A DNA stretch of 42,073 nucleotides from CALKMS01 sp036796755 (GTDB lineage Bacteria > Actinomycetota > Aquicultoria > SKW223 > CALKMS01): the NCBI GenBank assembly GCA_036796755.1, contig DAIRCJ010000005.1, forward strand, positions 1 to 42,073, in the 5' to 3' direction. Shown here in pieces: positions 1 to 8,885 of the stretch. The notes under the pieces are model-generated. The model saw nothing but the letters and a program-made list of their open reading frames with translations. It did not search any database and was not told the DNA's origin. Position numbers and translations under genes: made by a program. The number at the start of each line of letters is the position of its first letter. The stretch's first letter is position 1.

Positions 1-3000
1 AGGAGTGGTAGTGGGATCAGCCGTGTCTGTAGTCATCACATGGTGGTAGGTTGCGGTGGTAGCAGTCATAGCGTTGTAAATTGAGGAGTGGCAAGTTTTA
101 CAAGCCAGGCCACCGCCAGAAACACCAGGTCCTGGTTTGTGTCCTGAGCCGTGACAACCTAAGCAAAGCTCAGGAGCCGAGGCAGCGTGCTGGCTAACTG
201 AAGATGTAAGTCTCTTCATTGTCAGCCCTTCAACTACCGGAAGAGTTGCCGTAGAGTCAGCCGGCAGATGACAGCTTCGGCAAAGAAGGTTTAAAGTTGC
301 CGAGGTAATTTTCTGGCCGCCACCCAGATAGTCGTTAAACATATACTCGTTGCCATTCTGGCTACCATGAGGAGTGTGACAGTCATAGCAAGGCGTCTGA
401 GAGCCACGAGGCAGCCAGGCAGTAGCAGTACTGCTAACGATATCGGGGTCCCAGTTCATTCGGTGGCCAGCATTATAATCATTGCTCAAGTATTCCTGAG
501 CTACCGTAGGATGACAGCTCAAACAAAGAGCAAAAGGCGACTGGGTAACCGTGGTAATTCCACTGGTCGGGAAAGACTCAGGGGAAGTATAAGTAGCCCT
601 AAGCATATCATAAGCATTGCTCCCACCGTGAGGTGAGTGGCAAACATCACAATCACCAGGAGTATAGGTAGTGTTAGTAAAGGGACTATAGGTAACTAAC
701 CGGTGGGCATTGGAGGTGCTGGTATAAGTATTCTGACCAGGCCAGGTGCCAGTTGAAGGGTAACCAGTATCAGAGGAGGAAGTCGGCAAGCGATAAAGGG
801 TGCTGGTTCCATTACCAGGATAACCTGAAGAAGCATTCTGGTGACACTGGAAGCAAAGAGCTGTTCCTGTGGTTCGCAACATATTGGGAAGCAAGGCTGT
901 TCCCGAAGTTACTCCGTGCGGATTGTGGCACTGCAAGCAAAGGGAAATTGGCCGTAAAGTTCCTGAAGGTAAACCAATGTCGCCAGGGATGTCGCGAGAA
1001 CCGGTTGCTTTCCCATGTCCCCGGTTTAAATAGATGGTTTTCCCTAAATAGGTCTGAGTAGCGTTGGTGTGGCAAGCAAAGCAAATCTCATTCCAGAAAG
1101 TGTTAGTAGGAGTGGCAAACGTTGGAATGGTATAGTTGTTAATAGAAGTCGGGATAAGATAATCAAGAGGTGAACCGTGAGGAGCATGACATTTTCCGCA
1201 AATGGTGGTGCTTCCCAATCCAGAAGTAGCAATAGGTATTCGCTGACCATGCAAGGTAGAGGTAAACTGAGAGTGATTACCTCCGGTTCGAATGTAATAA
1301 TCGCTGTTGTTTAAGTCTCCCCTTCTGTCCCAAGGTCCGTGACAAGAAAGGCAAAAGTCATCGCGCAAAGGAAGGAGAATGTATCCTTGATAAGCACCAT
1401 AGGTGGTAAACCGGTTGAGATAAGTCTGTCCAGTTGAAGGATTGGTGTAGTAAAGAAGTTGGGGATAGCGACCTTCCGCCCCTGGTTGAGGATGGAGAAA
1501 ATGGCAGTTAAAACAGGTTGGGGAGTAAACCCCAGGGTTGCTATCAAAATGGTCGGAACCTGAGTAGTTAAACTCGGCTTCAATGTTGCGGTCGCCAACT
1601 GAACCATAGGGCTTAAAGTAAGGCATCCCGCCATGGCAAGCATAGCAAGCCTCCTGACTCCGGGCTCCCAAAGCCTGACCATTAGCGTTGTGAAGGCGAT
1701 GGCAAGACTCACACCAGGAAGAATTACCACTTTGGAAATGAAAATATCGGCCAATAATCCCGGCTGAACTCTGGATAGAAAAGCTTCCGGAAGCTGTGCC
1801 GGTGGTCAAAACAAAATAATCAGGACTGTCAATGGTTAAAGCCGCCTGTTCGTAGTCCGGGGCAGTGGTTGGAACATCATAAACCACAAACAAGGAGCGA
1901 GTAGTCCCGCTGGGAATAGAGATAGCCGGAGAGAAAGTAAAAGTAGTTGGTAAACTGCCAGTTGTTAAATAAGCTGAGGGAGAAGAAGTGGCTACTAAGT
2001 CGCCGGGAAGGTTAAGTTTGCCATCGCCATTATCAATATAAAATTTTACCTTTTCTACTCCTTGAGTGGTTTCCGGCGCATCTTTCCAAACACTTGGCTG
2101 GTCCTGCTTGTCCGGATCAATATACTCCCGGGCTTTTAACGCCGTTAAAGTTGTGCTTCCGCTTAAAGCAGTTAAATCTAAGCGAATCATCGCTAAATCA
2201 GTTCTTCCCGCCCGAACAAAACGAGGAGCGTAATTAACCGCATTAACATTCAGCCCTACAGCAGCAATTTTTACCTCAGAACTTGAAGAAGAGTTTTCCG
2301 CAGGCTGCCAGATACTCTTTCCTTTCAAACCAAAGGAAGCAATATTAGCCAGACCTTCTTTTTTCAAGCTTAAAGCCAGAGATGGGAAAGAAGAAGTCTG
2401 ATTAATCCAGGCCAGGCTGGCACCTTTAACCTGAGGCGGGTTAAAGTCCCGACCGTAAATTTGCCACTTCGCCCCGTCCCAGACCTGCCAAGCTACTAGG
2501 GAGCCGTCAACATCGGAAAAGTCTTCTTCGGCTACTTCAGAAGTAACAGATATCTCTTCCCCTGTCTTTAAGTTTTTAGCTTTTATATCGTAACTGTCAT
2601 TTTCCCTTTCAGAATAAGTAAGCAAGCTTTCAGAAATAGCCGGCGAAAGCTGAGGCTCATCGCCACCAATGGTCATTATGGAAAACACTTCTCCAGTAGA
2701 GAAGTCATAGCGGACAAGCTGAATGTCTCCGTTTCCTGAGGAGTAATCGGTGTAGGCAATCTGGTCAGCCCAGACTCGCGGCTCTCTTTGAGCTCCCACC
2801 CCAGCAGCCACTGCTACTTCCTTTCCGCTCAAAGAGTCGTAAAGATAAATGTCAGTAACATTCTGGTTGCTTGAGCCCGGGTAGTAATTGCGATAATCCT
2901 CCCAGACCAGAACAAAGTTGTTTCCAAGGTCAAAAATTTCAGGGAAGTAAGCGTACATTTTTCCACCCGCCAAGCTCGAAGGTACCTGAAATTTCTCGCC

Positions 3001-3954
3001 CAGGGTAAGGTCATAAACCCAGAGATAGCTTTCTTCCCGACCAGAGGTAGGGTGGCGCTCTTCCCAGACCACATAGTTTCCGGAAATACGGGGGTTTCTT
3101 TCGGCATAAGTGCTATCAGCTAGCAAAAATTCTTCGTTTGTTTCCAGATTTAAAAGAACAATGTTAGCGTTTCCCTGACGCCAGTCTTCGTAAACTACAA
3201 AATTGCCGTCAATATCGGGGTGAACCTGGTCGCCCCCATGAGTAACCAGGGGTTTCTCCTCACCGCTTGAAAGGTCTTTGAAATAAATATCCCAGTCGCC
3301 ATTTCTTCGGTCCTGCCAGACTACCTTCTTTCCAGAAACTGAAGGGCGGGAGGCTTCAATCCCAGCCGGACTAATTGCCCCGGCAACAAAAACATAAGGT
3401 TCGGGCGGGGTTACAGTGGGTTCGGGTTGGGAAGCTGGCTCCGAAGTTTCCGGAGAAGGTTCGGGTTGAGGAAAAGGAGGAGTTTCCGGAGATGGAGCTG
3501 GTTGAGGGTTAAGAGAAGAACCCGGTCGGGAAGGAGCTACAGGTTGAGTTCCTGAAAGAGGAGATTTTAAAGCAAGTTCAGGATTTTTAACCGGTTTGAA
3601 ACCGATAGCACCTAAAGGCTTAAGGGAAGGTTCCTGGCTAAATTGTAAAGGTTTTGGCAGCCGAGCATAAGGAACCTGCTTGACCATTTTGAACTGCTGA
3701 CTTAAAAACAAGCCCGCCAGAAGAATCAAAGCCAGACAAGCAGCAGCAGGAAGATAAAAAGCAGGTTTTTTCCAGTTAAATTTCCAGCCAGAACACCGAG
3801 GCTTTAAAGGATAACCTTCCATCACCCGCCGATAAACTCGCTGGCGAGAAAGAGCATCGGGCTTTTCAGCTAAAAAAACCTGCCTGATAAGAGAAGTCAA
3901 GCGGGAAAACTTTATTTCTTCAAAAAGCTCTTCTTTTTTATCTATATCAGCCAT
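1..3954 (-). CDS. Giant membrane-anchored beta-propeller multiheme cytochrome (C-terminus outside window)
   Basis: The frame is open from an ATG at 3954 to the window edge (1318 codons, no stop). Residues 1-64 are a charged cytoplasmic-type segment, about 65-85 form one transmembrane helix, 120-185 are a Pro/Ser/Glu-rich linker, and about 185-505 carry repeated D-G/N-D-W-D-I-Y-like units of a TolB/PD40-type beta-propeller. An Ig-like region follows, and from residue 749 on there are at least 14 CxxCH heme sites (for example CESCH, CYACH, CRSCH, CKTCH). There is no cleavable signal peptide, so the protein should be N-in/C-out with hemes outside the membrane. It starts 6 nt after the stop of the ECF sigma gene, which implies translational coupling. 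The short N-terminal helix-rich segment before a single membrane helix is the layout of an anti-sigma factor. Family members with this architecture are not known to me, and the function is inferred. Confidence 0.85.
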   Translation of the reverse strand, partial: MADIDKKEELFEEIKFSRLTSLIRQVFLAEKPDALSRQRVYRRVMEGYPLKPRCSGWKFNWKKPAFYLPAAACLALILLAGLFLSQQFKMVKQVPYARLPKPLQFSQEPSLKPLGAIGFKPVKNPELALKSPLSGTQPVAPSRPGSSLNPQPAPSPETPPFPQPEPSPETSEPASQPEPTVTPPEPYVFVAGAISPAGIEASRPSVSGKKVVWQDRRNGDWDIYFKDLSSGEEKPLVTHGGDQVHPDIDGNFVVYEDWRQGNANIVLLNLETNEEFLLADSTYAERNPRISGNYVVWEERHPTSGREESYLWVYDLTLGEKFQVPSSLAGGKMYAYFPEIFDLGNNFVLVWEDYRNYYPGSSNQNVTDIYLYDSLSGKEVAVAAGVGAQREPRVWADQIAYTDYSSGNGDIQLVRYDFSTGEVFSIMTIGGDEPQLSPAISESLLTYSERENDSYDIKAKNLKTGEEISVTSEVAEEDFSDVDGSLVAWQVWDGAKWQIYGRDFNPPQVKGASLAWINQTSSFPSLALSLKKEGLANIASFGLKGKSIWQPAENSSSSSEVKIAAVGLNVNAVNYAPRFVRAGRTDLAMIRLDLTALSGSTTLTALKAREYIDPDKQDQPSVWKDAPETTQGVEKVKFYIDNGDGKLNLPGDLVATSSPSAYLTTGSLPTTFTFSPAISIPSGTTRSLFVVYDVPTTAPDYEQAALTIDSPDYFVLTTGTASGSFSIQSSAGIIGRYFHFQSGNSSWCESCHRLHNANGQALGARSQEACYACHGGMPYFKPYGSVGDRNIEAEFNYSGSDHFDSNPGVYSPTCFNCHFLHPQPGAEGRYPQLLYYTNPSTGQTYLNRFTTYGAYQGYILLPLRDDFCLSCHGPWDRRGDLNNSDYYIRTGGNHSQFTSTLHGQRIPIATSGLGSTTICGKCHAPHGSPLDYLIPTSINNYTIPTFATPTNTFWNEICFACHTNATQTYLGKTIYLNRGHGKATGSRDIPGDIGLPSGTLRPISLCLQCHNPHGVTSGTALLPNMLRTTGTALCFQCHQNASSGYPGNGTSTLYRLPTSSSDTGYPSTGTWPGQNTYTSTSNAHRLVTYSPFTNTTYTPGDCDVCHSPHGGSNAYDMLRATYTSPESFPTSGITTVTQSPFALCLSCHPTVAQEYLSNDYNAGHRMNWDPDIVSSTATAWLPRGSQTPCYDCHTPHGSQNGNEYMFNDYLGGGQKITSATLNLLCRSCHLPADSTATLPVVEGLTMKRLTSSVSQHAASAPELCLGCHGSGHKPGPGVSGGGLACKTCHSSIYNAMTATTATYHHVMTTDTADPTTTP

Positions 3955-3960
3955 TTTCTC

Positions 3961-4557
3961 TCATATTAAATAACGGTTTTTTTCGTCATTTAAAACCGCT
4001 CTTTTACTCTTTTTTTTAATTCTTTTCGCCAGCGAAGCAAGAGCTCGACGCAAAAGTGCCCTAACTGCCCCGGGATTACGGCCCATTGCCTCAGCAATTT
4101 CTCCGATTTCCAGCTCTTCAAGATAACGCAAGACCAAAACTTCTTGCTGAGCAAAGGTGAGAGAAGAGATTTCTTTTTTTATTTCTTCCAAGGTAAGGGA
4201 AGCCAAAACTCTTTCTTCAAGGTCCAGATTCCCAGCTTCAAAATCTAAAGATAAATCTTCCAGGCTTTCCAAAGCCCAGTGATGCCGCCGATAGTAGTCA
4301 ACCAGCAAGTTGTGAGCAATACGGAAAACCCAAGCCGAAAAAGGAGCTCCTCTTTCCTCATAGTCTTTTATTGCCTCAAAAACTTTTAAAAAAACCTGAG
4401 AAGTTAAGTCTTCTGCTTCTTCGCAAGAGCTGGTGCGAAAATAAAAATACCGATAGAGGCGGTCAAAAAAGTAGTCAAAAAAATCTCTGGCAGCTTTCCT
4501 GTCGCCTCTTTTTAAGCCAGAGACTAACGCTTCCAGTTCTTCTTTTTTTAAATTCAC
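3961..4557 (-). CDS. ECF-type RNA polymerase sigma factor
   Basis: A 198-residue sigma-70 family protein of ECF size. Region 2 is seen around residues 25-95 (FYFRTSS..EEAEDLTSQVFLKVF, then the AWVFRIAHNLLVDYYRR block), and region 4 around 130-180 (LTFAQQEVLVLRYLEELEIGEIAEAMG, a helix-turn-helix). There is no region 1 or 3. The start codon is GTG with AAGG-type purines upstream. It lies 77 nt after the Wzy_C/TPR gene and 6 nt before the giant propeller-multiheme gene, so it is probably the third gene of a four-gene operon. ECF factors are usually held by a cotranscribed membrane anti-sigma factor, and the only candidate here is the multiheme protein downstream. The target promoters cannot be read from this window. 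Confidence 0.9.
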   Translation of the reverse strand: MNLKKEELEALVSGLKRGDRKAARDFFDYFFDRLYRYFYFRTSSCEEAEDLTSQVFLKVFEAIKDYEERGAPFSAWVFRIAHNLLVDYYRRHHWALESLEDLSLDFEAGNLDLEERVLASLTLEEIKKEISSLTFAQQEVLVLRYLEELEIGEIAEAMGRNPGAVRALLRRALASLAKRIKKKSKRAVLNDEKNRYLI

Positions 4558-4634
4558 CGCCCGACCTTTCCTTTAATCATCTTGGATAAATAAAAAAGCT
4601 TTTTATTTAATTATCGTCTTCTGCCAGCATATCT

Positions 4635-6767
4635 TTATTTCTTCCCGGTCTTTTTTTCCGATCTCAACTTTACTTCTACCTCGCTTAGAGAAGAAGAGGC
4701 TTCGCTGGCACCAGGGTTAATTTTTAAAGCCTTGCGGTAGCTTACCGCTGCCTCTTTTAGATTTCCCTCAGTTTCTTCTATTTTTCCTTTTAAGTAAAAA
4801 TAGTAATAGTCATTTTCGCCCCAGTGTTTTCTCAACTTTTCAATTGTTTTTCGGGCCGCAGCAAAGTTGCGAGCATCAAGATAAGAATAGACCAGATTTA
4901 AATAGCCAAAATGAAAGAGAGGGTCGATGGATAAAGCTTTCTCAAATGCTTCAACTGCCTTCTGGTTGTAAAAGGGGTTCCCGGTCCAACTGTAATACAA
5001 AGAATAAAAAGCTCCCAACTTGCTCTGGGTATCCTGAAAATAAGGGTTAAAATGGTTGAATTCCTCTAATAATTTGATTCCTTCTTTGAGATAGTTTAGA
5101 TCCCTTCGAGGTAAAGCCAGATTGTAATAAAGGTCAGCCAGGCTATTGCGATAATTTTCTCGATAAGGATGAAAAGCCACTGCCAGACGATAATACCTCT
5201 CAATCTCGCTTACATTTTTCTGATTGAAACCGGCTTCATTGGCTTTGTAAAAATAATAATCAGCAATAGCTGGTCGAATGGCCAGGGAAAAAAGGAGCAA
5301 AGAAAAGAGAAAAAAAAGGGATATTAACCCCAAGCGATGAGAAAAATTCAAGTTATTAATCGGACGAAACTCCCAAACTAAAACCCCCACTTTGCGGCTA
5401 AGATTTAAGAGAATAGCAAAAACAATCCAGACCACCGCTACAATTCCGACAATAGTTATGCTGGTAATAGCTTGGACAAGATAACCCAGCACCCCAGCCG
5501 CTAAACCCCAGAGGTAAAGGTTTCCTTCTTTTAAAGGCTTATAGATACTGAAAGAAAGGTAAATTAAGAGCCAGAGAAAAGCCAGAAAACCCGGAATTCC
5601 CAGATTAACTGCTATCTGAAGGTACTCATTGTGGCAACGGTCGGGCATAGTCATTTCTCCTTCTAAGCGGGTGTAGCGGACGGTACGATAAAGAGGAAAA
5701 TAATTAATCATCTGGTCAGGACCTACTCCTAAAAGGGGGCGGTCATTTATCATTCTTAATGACCCTTTCCAGATCTCTATGCGGGTGGCAGCCGAACCCC
5801 CTTGAAAATTAAAAATCGAAAGAAAATGCTGATAAAAATAGGTCAGCTTTTCAAGAGGGTTGCCCTGCCCAATATAAAAAAGAAAGGTTAGAAAGACCAG
5901 AGCTACAGTTAGAAAAAGAAGCAGCCAGTGTTTGAATTCCAAGCGATAACCCGAACCCTTTTGATTCTGGCGATAAAGGTAAACCCGACCAATAACCAGC
6001 AAGAATACACCAGCAATCATTCCCAGCCAGCCACCCCTGGACTGAGAAAAAACATTGCTGGCAAACCCGAGGGCAAAAAAACCGCCGAAAACCAGAAACC
6101 ACCAGTCTTTCCTTTTTAAAAAGGCGTCGAGGATTAAAGGCAAAACAAAAGCCAGATAGCCCCCTAAAAAAACAGCATTCCCGAGGGTAGAACGAGCCCT
6201 CCCTCCCCATTGTTCAGGCCGAACCATAAAGAAGGGAAAGATTGGTTCATAGCCCAGACCCTGAACCACCCCGTAAATTATGATTAAAGCTGCCGGAATG
6301 AAGAGAGACCAGAAAAAGCGACCTGTCCACTTTTCATTGTTAAGATAAATAAGGGAAAGGTAAAAGAGAAAGACAAAACTGAGAATAGCCTGAAAAGTTT
6401 CGTAACGTCCATACTCCCCCACTATACTAGCTAGGGGAATTCGAGAAAATAAAACACTAAGGGTAAGCCAGATTACATAGAGTAAAGCCGGGTATAAAGC
6501 ACCCGTTTGGGGGTAAGGTATTTCGCCGCTTAAAACCACCCGGGAAAAATATAAAAAGAGAAGGCAGATAGAAAAAATGTAAAGAATAGTTACTTTGGTA
6601 AGGTCAAAAGCATCAAAGGCTCGAATAGAGATGGCTAAAGGCAAAAGGAACACTACTGCCAGCAAACACCAGGAAATCCAGTTATCAATTTTCAAGACTA
6701 AACTATTTAATTTTGAGCTTCTTTTCAGGCTCAAGTTTTTGCTCTCTCCTTCTTTTAGAACATTCAA
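4635..6767 (-). CDS. O-antigen ligase/Wzy_C family membrane protein with C-terminal TPR repeats
   Basis: 710 residues. About 12 hydrophobic segments occupy residues 30-500, with the family's large periplasmic loop ending in a G-V-G-P-D..CHNEYLQIAVNLGIPG block (Wzy_C/PF04932 type, His-Asn-Glu). Residues about 530-700 are tetratricopeptide repeats. Members transfer undecaprenyl-linked glycans to lipid A, to proteins (PglL/PilO-type O-oligosaccharyltransferases) or polymerise them, and sequence alone does not say which. The start is a TTG that overlaps the upstream cytochrome stop in TTGA, so translation is coupled. Its place between two multiheme cytochrome genes suggests a protein-modifying role (inference). 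Paralogues lie at 13698 and 27564. Confidence 0.85.
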   Translation of the reverse strand: MNVLKEGESKNLSLKRSSKLNSLVLKIDNWISWCLLAVVFLLPLAISIRAFDAFDLTKVTILYIFSICLLFLYFSRVVLSGEIPYPQTGALYPALLYVIWLTLSVLFSRIPLASIVGEYGRYETFQAILSFVFLFYLSLIYLNNEKWTGRFFWSLFIPAALIIIYGVVQGLGYEPIFPFFMVRPEQWGGRARSTLGNAVFLGGYLAFVLPLILDAFLKRKDWWFLVFGGFFALGFASNVFSQSRGGWLGMIAGVFLLVIGRVYLYRQNQKGSGYRLEFKHWLLLFLTVALVFLTFLFYIGQGNPLEKLTYFYQHFLSIFNFQGGSAATRIEIWKGSLRMINDRPLLGVGPDQMINYFPLYRTVRYTRLEGEMTMPDRCHNEYLQIAVNLGIPGFLAFLWLLIYLSFSIYKPLKEGNLYLWGLAAGVLGYLVQAITSITIVGIVAVVWIVFAILLNLSRKVGVLVWEFRPINNLNFSHRLGLISLFFLFSLLLFSLAIRPAIADYYFYKANEAGFNQKNVSEIERYYRLAVAFHPYRENYRNSLADLYYNLALPRRDLNYLKEGIKLLEEFNHFNPYFQDTQSKLGAFYSLYYSWTGNPFYNQKAVEAFEKALSIDPLFHFGYLNLVYSYLDARNFAAARKTIEKLRKHWGENDYYYFYLKGKIEETEGNLKEAAVSYRKALKINPGASEASSSLSEVEVKLRSEKKTGKK

Positions 6768-8602
6768 TAGCCGCGCTCGTAAGTTTTCTCTCCGTGACAG
6801 GAGCCAGAAGGGCTTATCTCGCAGGAACCCTTATTCCCCTCCAGAGAAAACTTTAGCTTGTAAGTCTTTTTATTTAAAACAAAATCGGTTCTGAGCAAGC
6901 CGGTTTTAAGGCTCCCGTGAGAAAGATGACAGGTAAGGCAGGCAAACTTCTGGGAATGCTGGGAATGGTAAGGAAAGCGAGTAAAACTGCTCGGATTTTT
7001 ATAGGCTGAGTATTTATGACATTTGAAACAAAGATTCTTTTCCCCATCAGGCTTTTCCTTTTCCGCTGGCAGTCGAAGAAGGGGTGGATATTTTGACCCG
7101 TGAACCGAGCGACTCCCGCTATCGCTTCCGTGGCAGTCCAGGCAATCAATCCTTGACTGACTGCTCAAAGGCGGGTTAAAGGCTGAAGAGTTGATAGAGT
7201 TTTTGCCCACTGCTAACACTGGGTGATAAGAAGTGTTGAGAGGGTCAAAAGACTGACGGAGGTCTTCAGCTTCCGGGGGAAGTAAAGTGTAACCGCTGTG
7301 GCATTTGAAACAAAGCTCATAGGTTTTCTCAATAGGTTTTTTAACTGTCCCTTTGAAGTCAACCCCGCCTACCCCAGCCAGAGGGTTTTCTGCCGTCGCC
7401 TGGTGGGGGTCGTGGCAGTCATAGCACTCGGAGTGCCTTCTTGAGCTTTCAGGGTCGTAAGCCAAACCCGTCATATCTTCGTTGGGACGATGAAGATTGG
7501 CTTTTTCCACCGGATGATGGGAAGATTTTTCAAAGTCGTTCTCGGCGGAAACCAAGGGCGTTTCCAGAGGGTGACAGGAAAGGCAAAGTTTTTCCTCTTC
7601 AAAACCACTGTCTTTCCCCTTAAACCCCAGCAAGCTCAAGTTTCTGGAACCGTGGCTTAAGTGGCAGGTCTGACAGCCAACCCCTTTTTTCCCGTGGGCC
7701 GAGGAAGGAAAGGCAGTTTTGTTCCAGCCCGAAAAGAAAGGAGCCTGAACTGAAGGAAACTGGATGCTATAAGGAACCAGGGAAGAAGAGGTAGAAACCT
7801 TTTGAGGAGGATTATCATTATGGCAGGCCAGACAAAAATCGTTTTCATCACTGAGAAAGAGAAAAGTATTTCGAGGGTTGGAAAGAGATTTTTTTCTGGA
7901 AAAGTGGGGGTTATGGCAGGAGACACACTCCAAACCAGCTTCTTTACTGACAACTGAATGATGAGAAGTAAAAGTAAACTCCTCCTCTTGTTTCTGGTGG
8001 CAGTTAAAACAAAGCTTTTCTCCGCTGCTTTCGCCTTCTCCTTGAAAGCCTTCCATTTGAGGTGAATTAGAAGAATGAGAAGCGTGGCAGTTTAAGCAGC
8101 TCAAACCGGACTTGCTTCTGGAGGGCAAATTATGAACACCCTGGTTAAAAAAGCTTTTAAAAAAAGTCGTTGTTTGAGTGGTTTGGTTCAGGTGGCAGGC
8201 AAAACAAAAATCTTCTCCCCCTCTTCCTTTGGCTTTTAATAATCCCGGAGATTTTTCAGCAATCAAATGGGGCGAATGACAAGCAAGGCAGTTTCTTCCA
8301 TAGTGAAGGTAAGCGCCGTTAAAGGTTCCGGAAACCGGTTTTCCAAAAGAGCCGTTGTGGCAAAAAAGGCAAAAGTCAGCGATATCCCCCTTATAATCAG
8401 CCAGATAACGGTGACAGTCCTCACACAGAGAAGAAGTGAAACCCTGATGGGGAAGAAAAACCTTCCCTTTAAACTTTTTCAAGCCTTCTTCCTGAGCTTT
8501 AAGATAGGAAAAGGGAAAAGAGAGGAACAAAAAACCAAAAAACAAGAGAAAAAAGAGAGCTTTAAGCAGACTTAAAGCTTTTCTTCCTTTTTTATTTCTC
8601 AA
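6764..8602 (-). CDS. Exported 15-heme c-type cytochrome
   Basis: 612 residues with a basic start (RNKKGRK) and a hydrophobic stretch to about residue 36, which reads as a signal peptide. The mature part contains 15 CxxCH motifs, the first at residue 60 (CEDCH), many as CxxCHxxH doublets typical of closely packed multiheme proteins. A sixteenth possible site near the C-terminus (residues 594-603) has seven residues between the cysteines before the His. The start is TTG, placed 5 nt after a good AGGAGG. It is the first gene of the operon that continues with the Wzy_C protein, the ECF sigma factor and the giant propeller protein. The role is probably periplasmic or extracellular electron transfer, with the redox partner unknown. 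Confidence 0.9.
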   Translation of the reverse strand: MRNKKGRKALSLLKALFFLLFFGFLFLSFPFSYLKAQEEGLKKFKGKVFLPHQGFTSSLCEDCHRYLADYKGDIADFCLFCHNGSFGKPVSGTFNGAYLHYGRNCLACHSPHLIAEKSPGLLKAKGRGGEDFCFACHLNQTTQTTTFFKSFFNQGVHNLPSRSKSGLSCLNCHASHSSNSPQMEGFQGEGESSGEKLCFNCHQKQEEEFTFTSHHSVVSKEAGLECVSCHNPHFSRKKSLSNPRNTFLFLSDENDFCLACHNDNPPQKVSTSSSLVPYSIQFPSVQAPFFSGWNKTAFPSSAHGKKGVGCQTCHLSHGSRNLSLLGFKGKDSGFEEEKLCLSCHPLETPLVSAENDFEKSSHHPVEKANLHRPNEDMTGLAYDPESSRRHSECYDCHDPHQATAENPLAGVGGVDFKGTVKKPIEKTYELCFKCHSGYTLLPPEAEDLRQSFDPLNTSYHPVLAVGKNSINSSAFNPPLSSQSRIDCLDCHGSDSGSRSVHGSKYPPLLRLPAEKEKPDGEKNLCFKCHKYSAYKNPSSFTRFPYHSQHSQKFACLTCHLSHGSLKTGLLRTDFVLNKKTYKLKFSLEGNKGSCEISPSGSCHGEKTYERGY

Positions 8603-8849
8603 TAATCCTCCTATTATTAAACCAAAAGCATTTTACCAAAGAAGATTGAGTATCAGCAATGAAGATTTTTTTAAAATAAAGGCAGTTTGGAACAAAAACC
8701 AGGCATTTATCCGAAGGGGGCAGCAGGAAGCCAAATAAACTATTTTTAACCCGTTTTTCCAGAAGAAAATCGGCTTTGCCGAAAGCAAAAAAGAGCTCTT
8801 GGAAGATATTAATAAAAAGTTTTTGAGCCGTGTTTTTTCGGGAAAATTA
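8603..8849. other. Divergent intergenic region
   Basis: The AT-rich gap between the 15-heme gene (minus) and the hexaheme gene (plus). On the minus strand a TAAAAT at 8635-8630 could serve as a -10 for the 15-heme gene, with a poor -35. A small CGGC-TTT-GCCG hairpin lies near 8772. I see no convincing gene. Confidence 0.4.
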
Positions 8850-8878
8850 TTGACACTCAAGGAGCAAGAAGTTAATCT
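8850..8878 (+). promoter_or_regulatory. Candidate promoter of hexaheme cytochrome at 8886
   Basis: TTGACA at 8850-8855, a 17-nt spacer, and TAATCT at 8873-8878, followed by 7 nt and the ATG. The -35 is perfect and the -10 is weak. Transcription would start at or next to the ATG, giving a leaderless message, which fits the lack of a ribosome site at normal spacing. Confidence 0.5.
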
Positions 8879-8885
8879 TAAAACA

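Noticed and set aside
367..3107. Several open frames of 68-147 codons in the first 3 kb
   Set aside because: All overlap the continuous minus-strand frame of the giant multiheme protein, which carries 14 heme motifs; the others are shadows.
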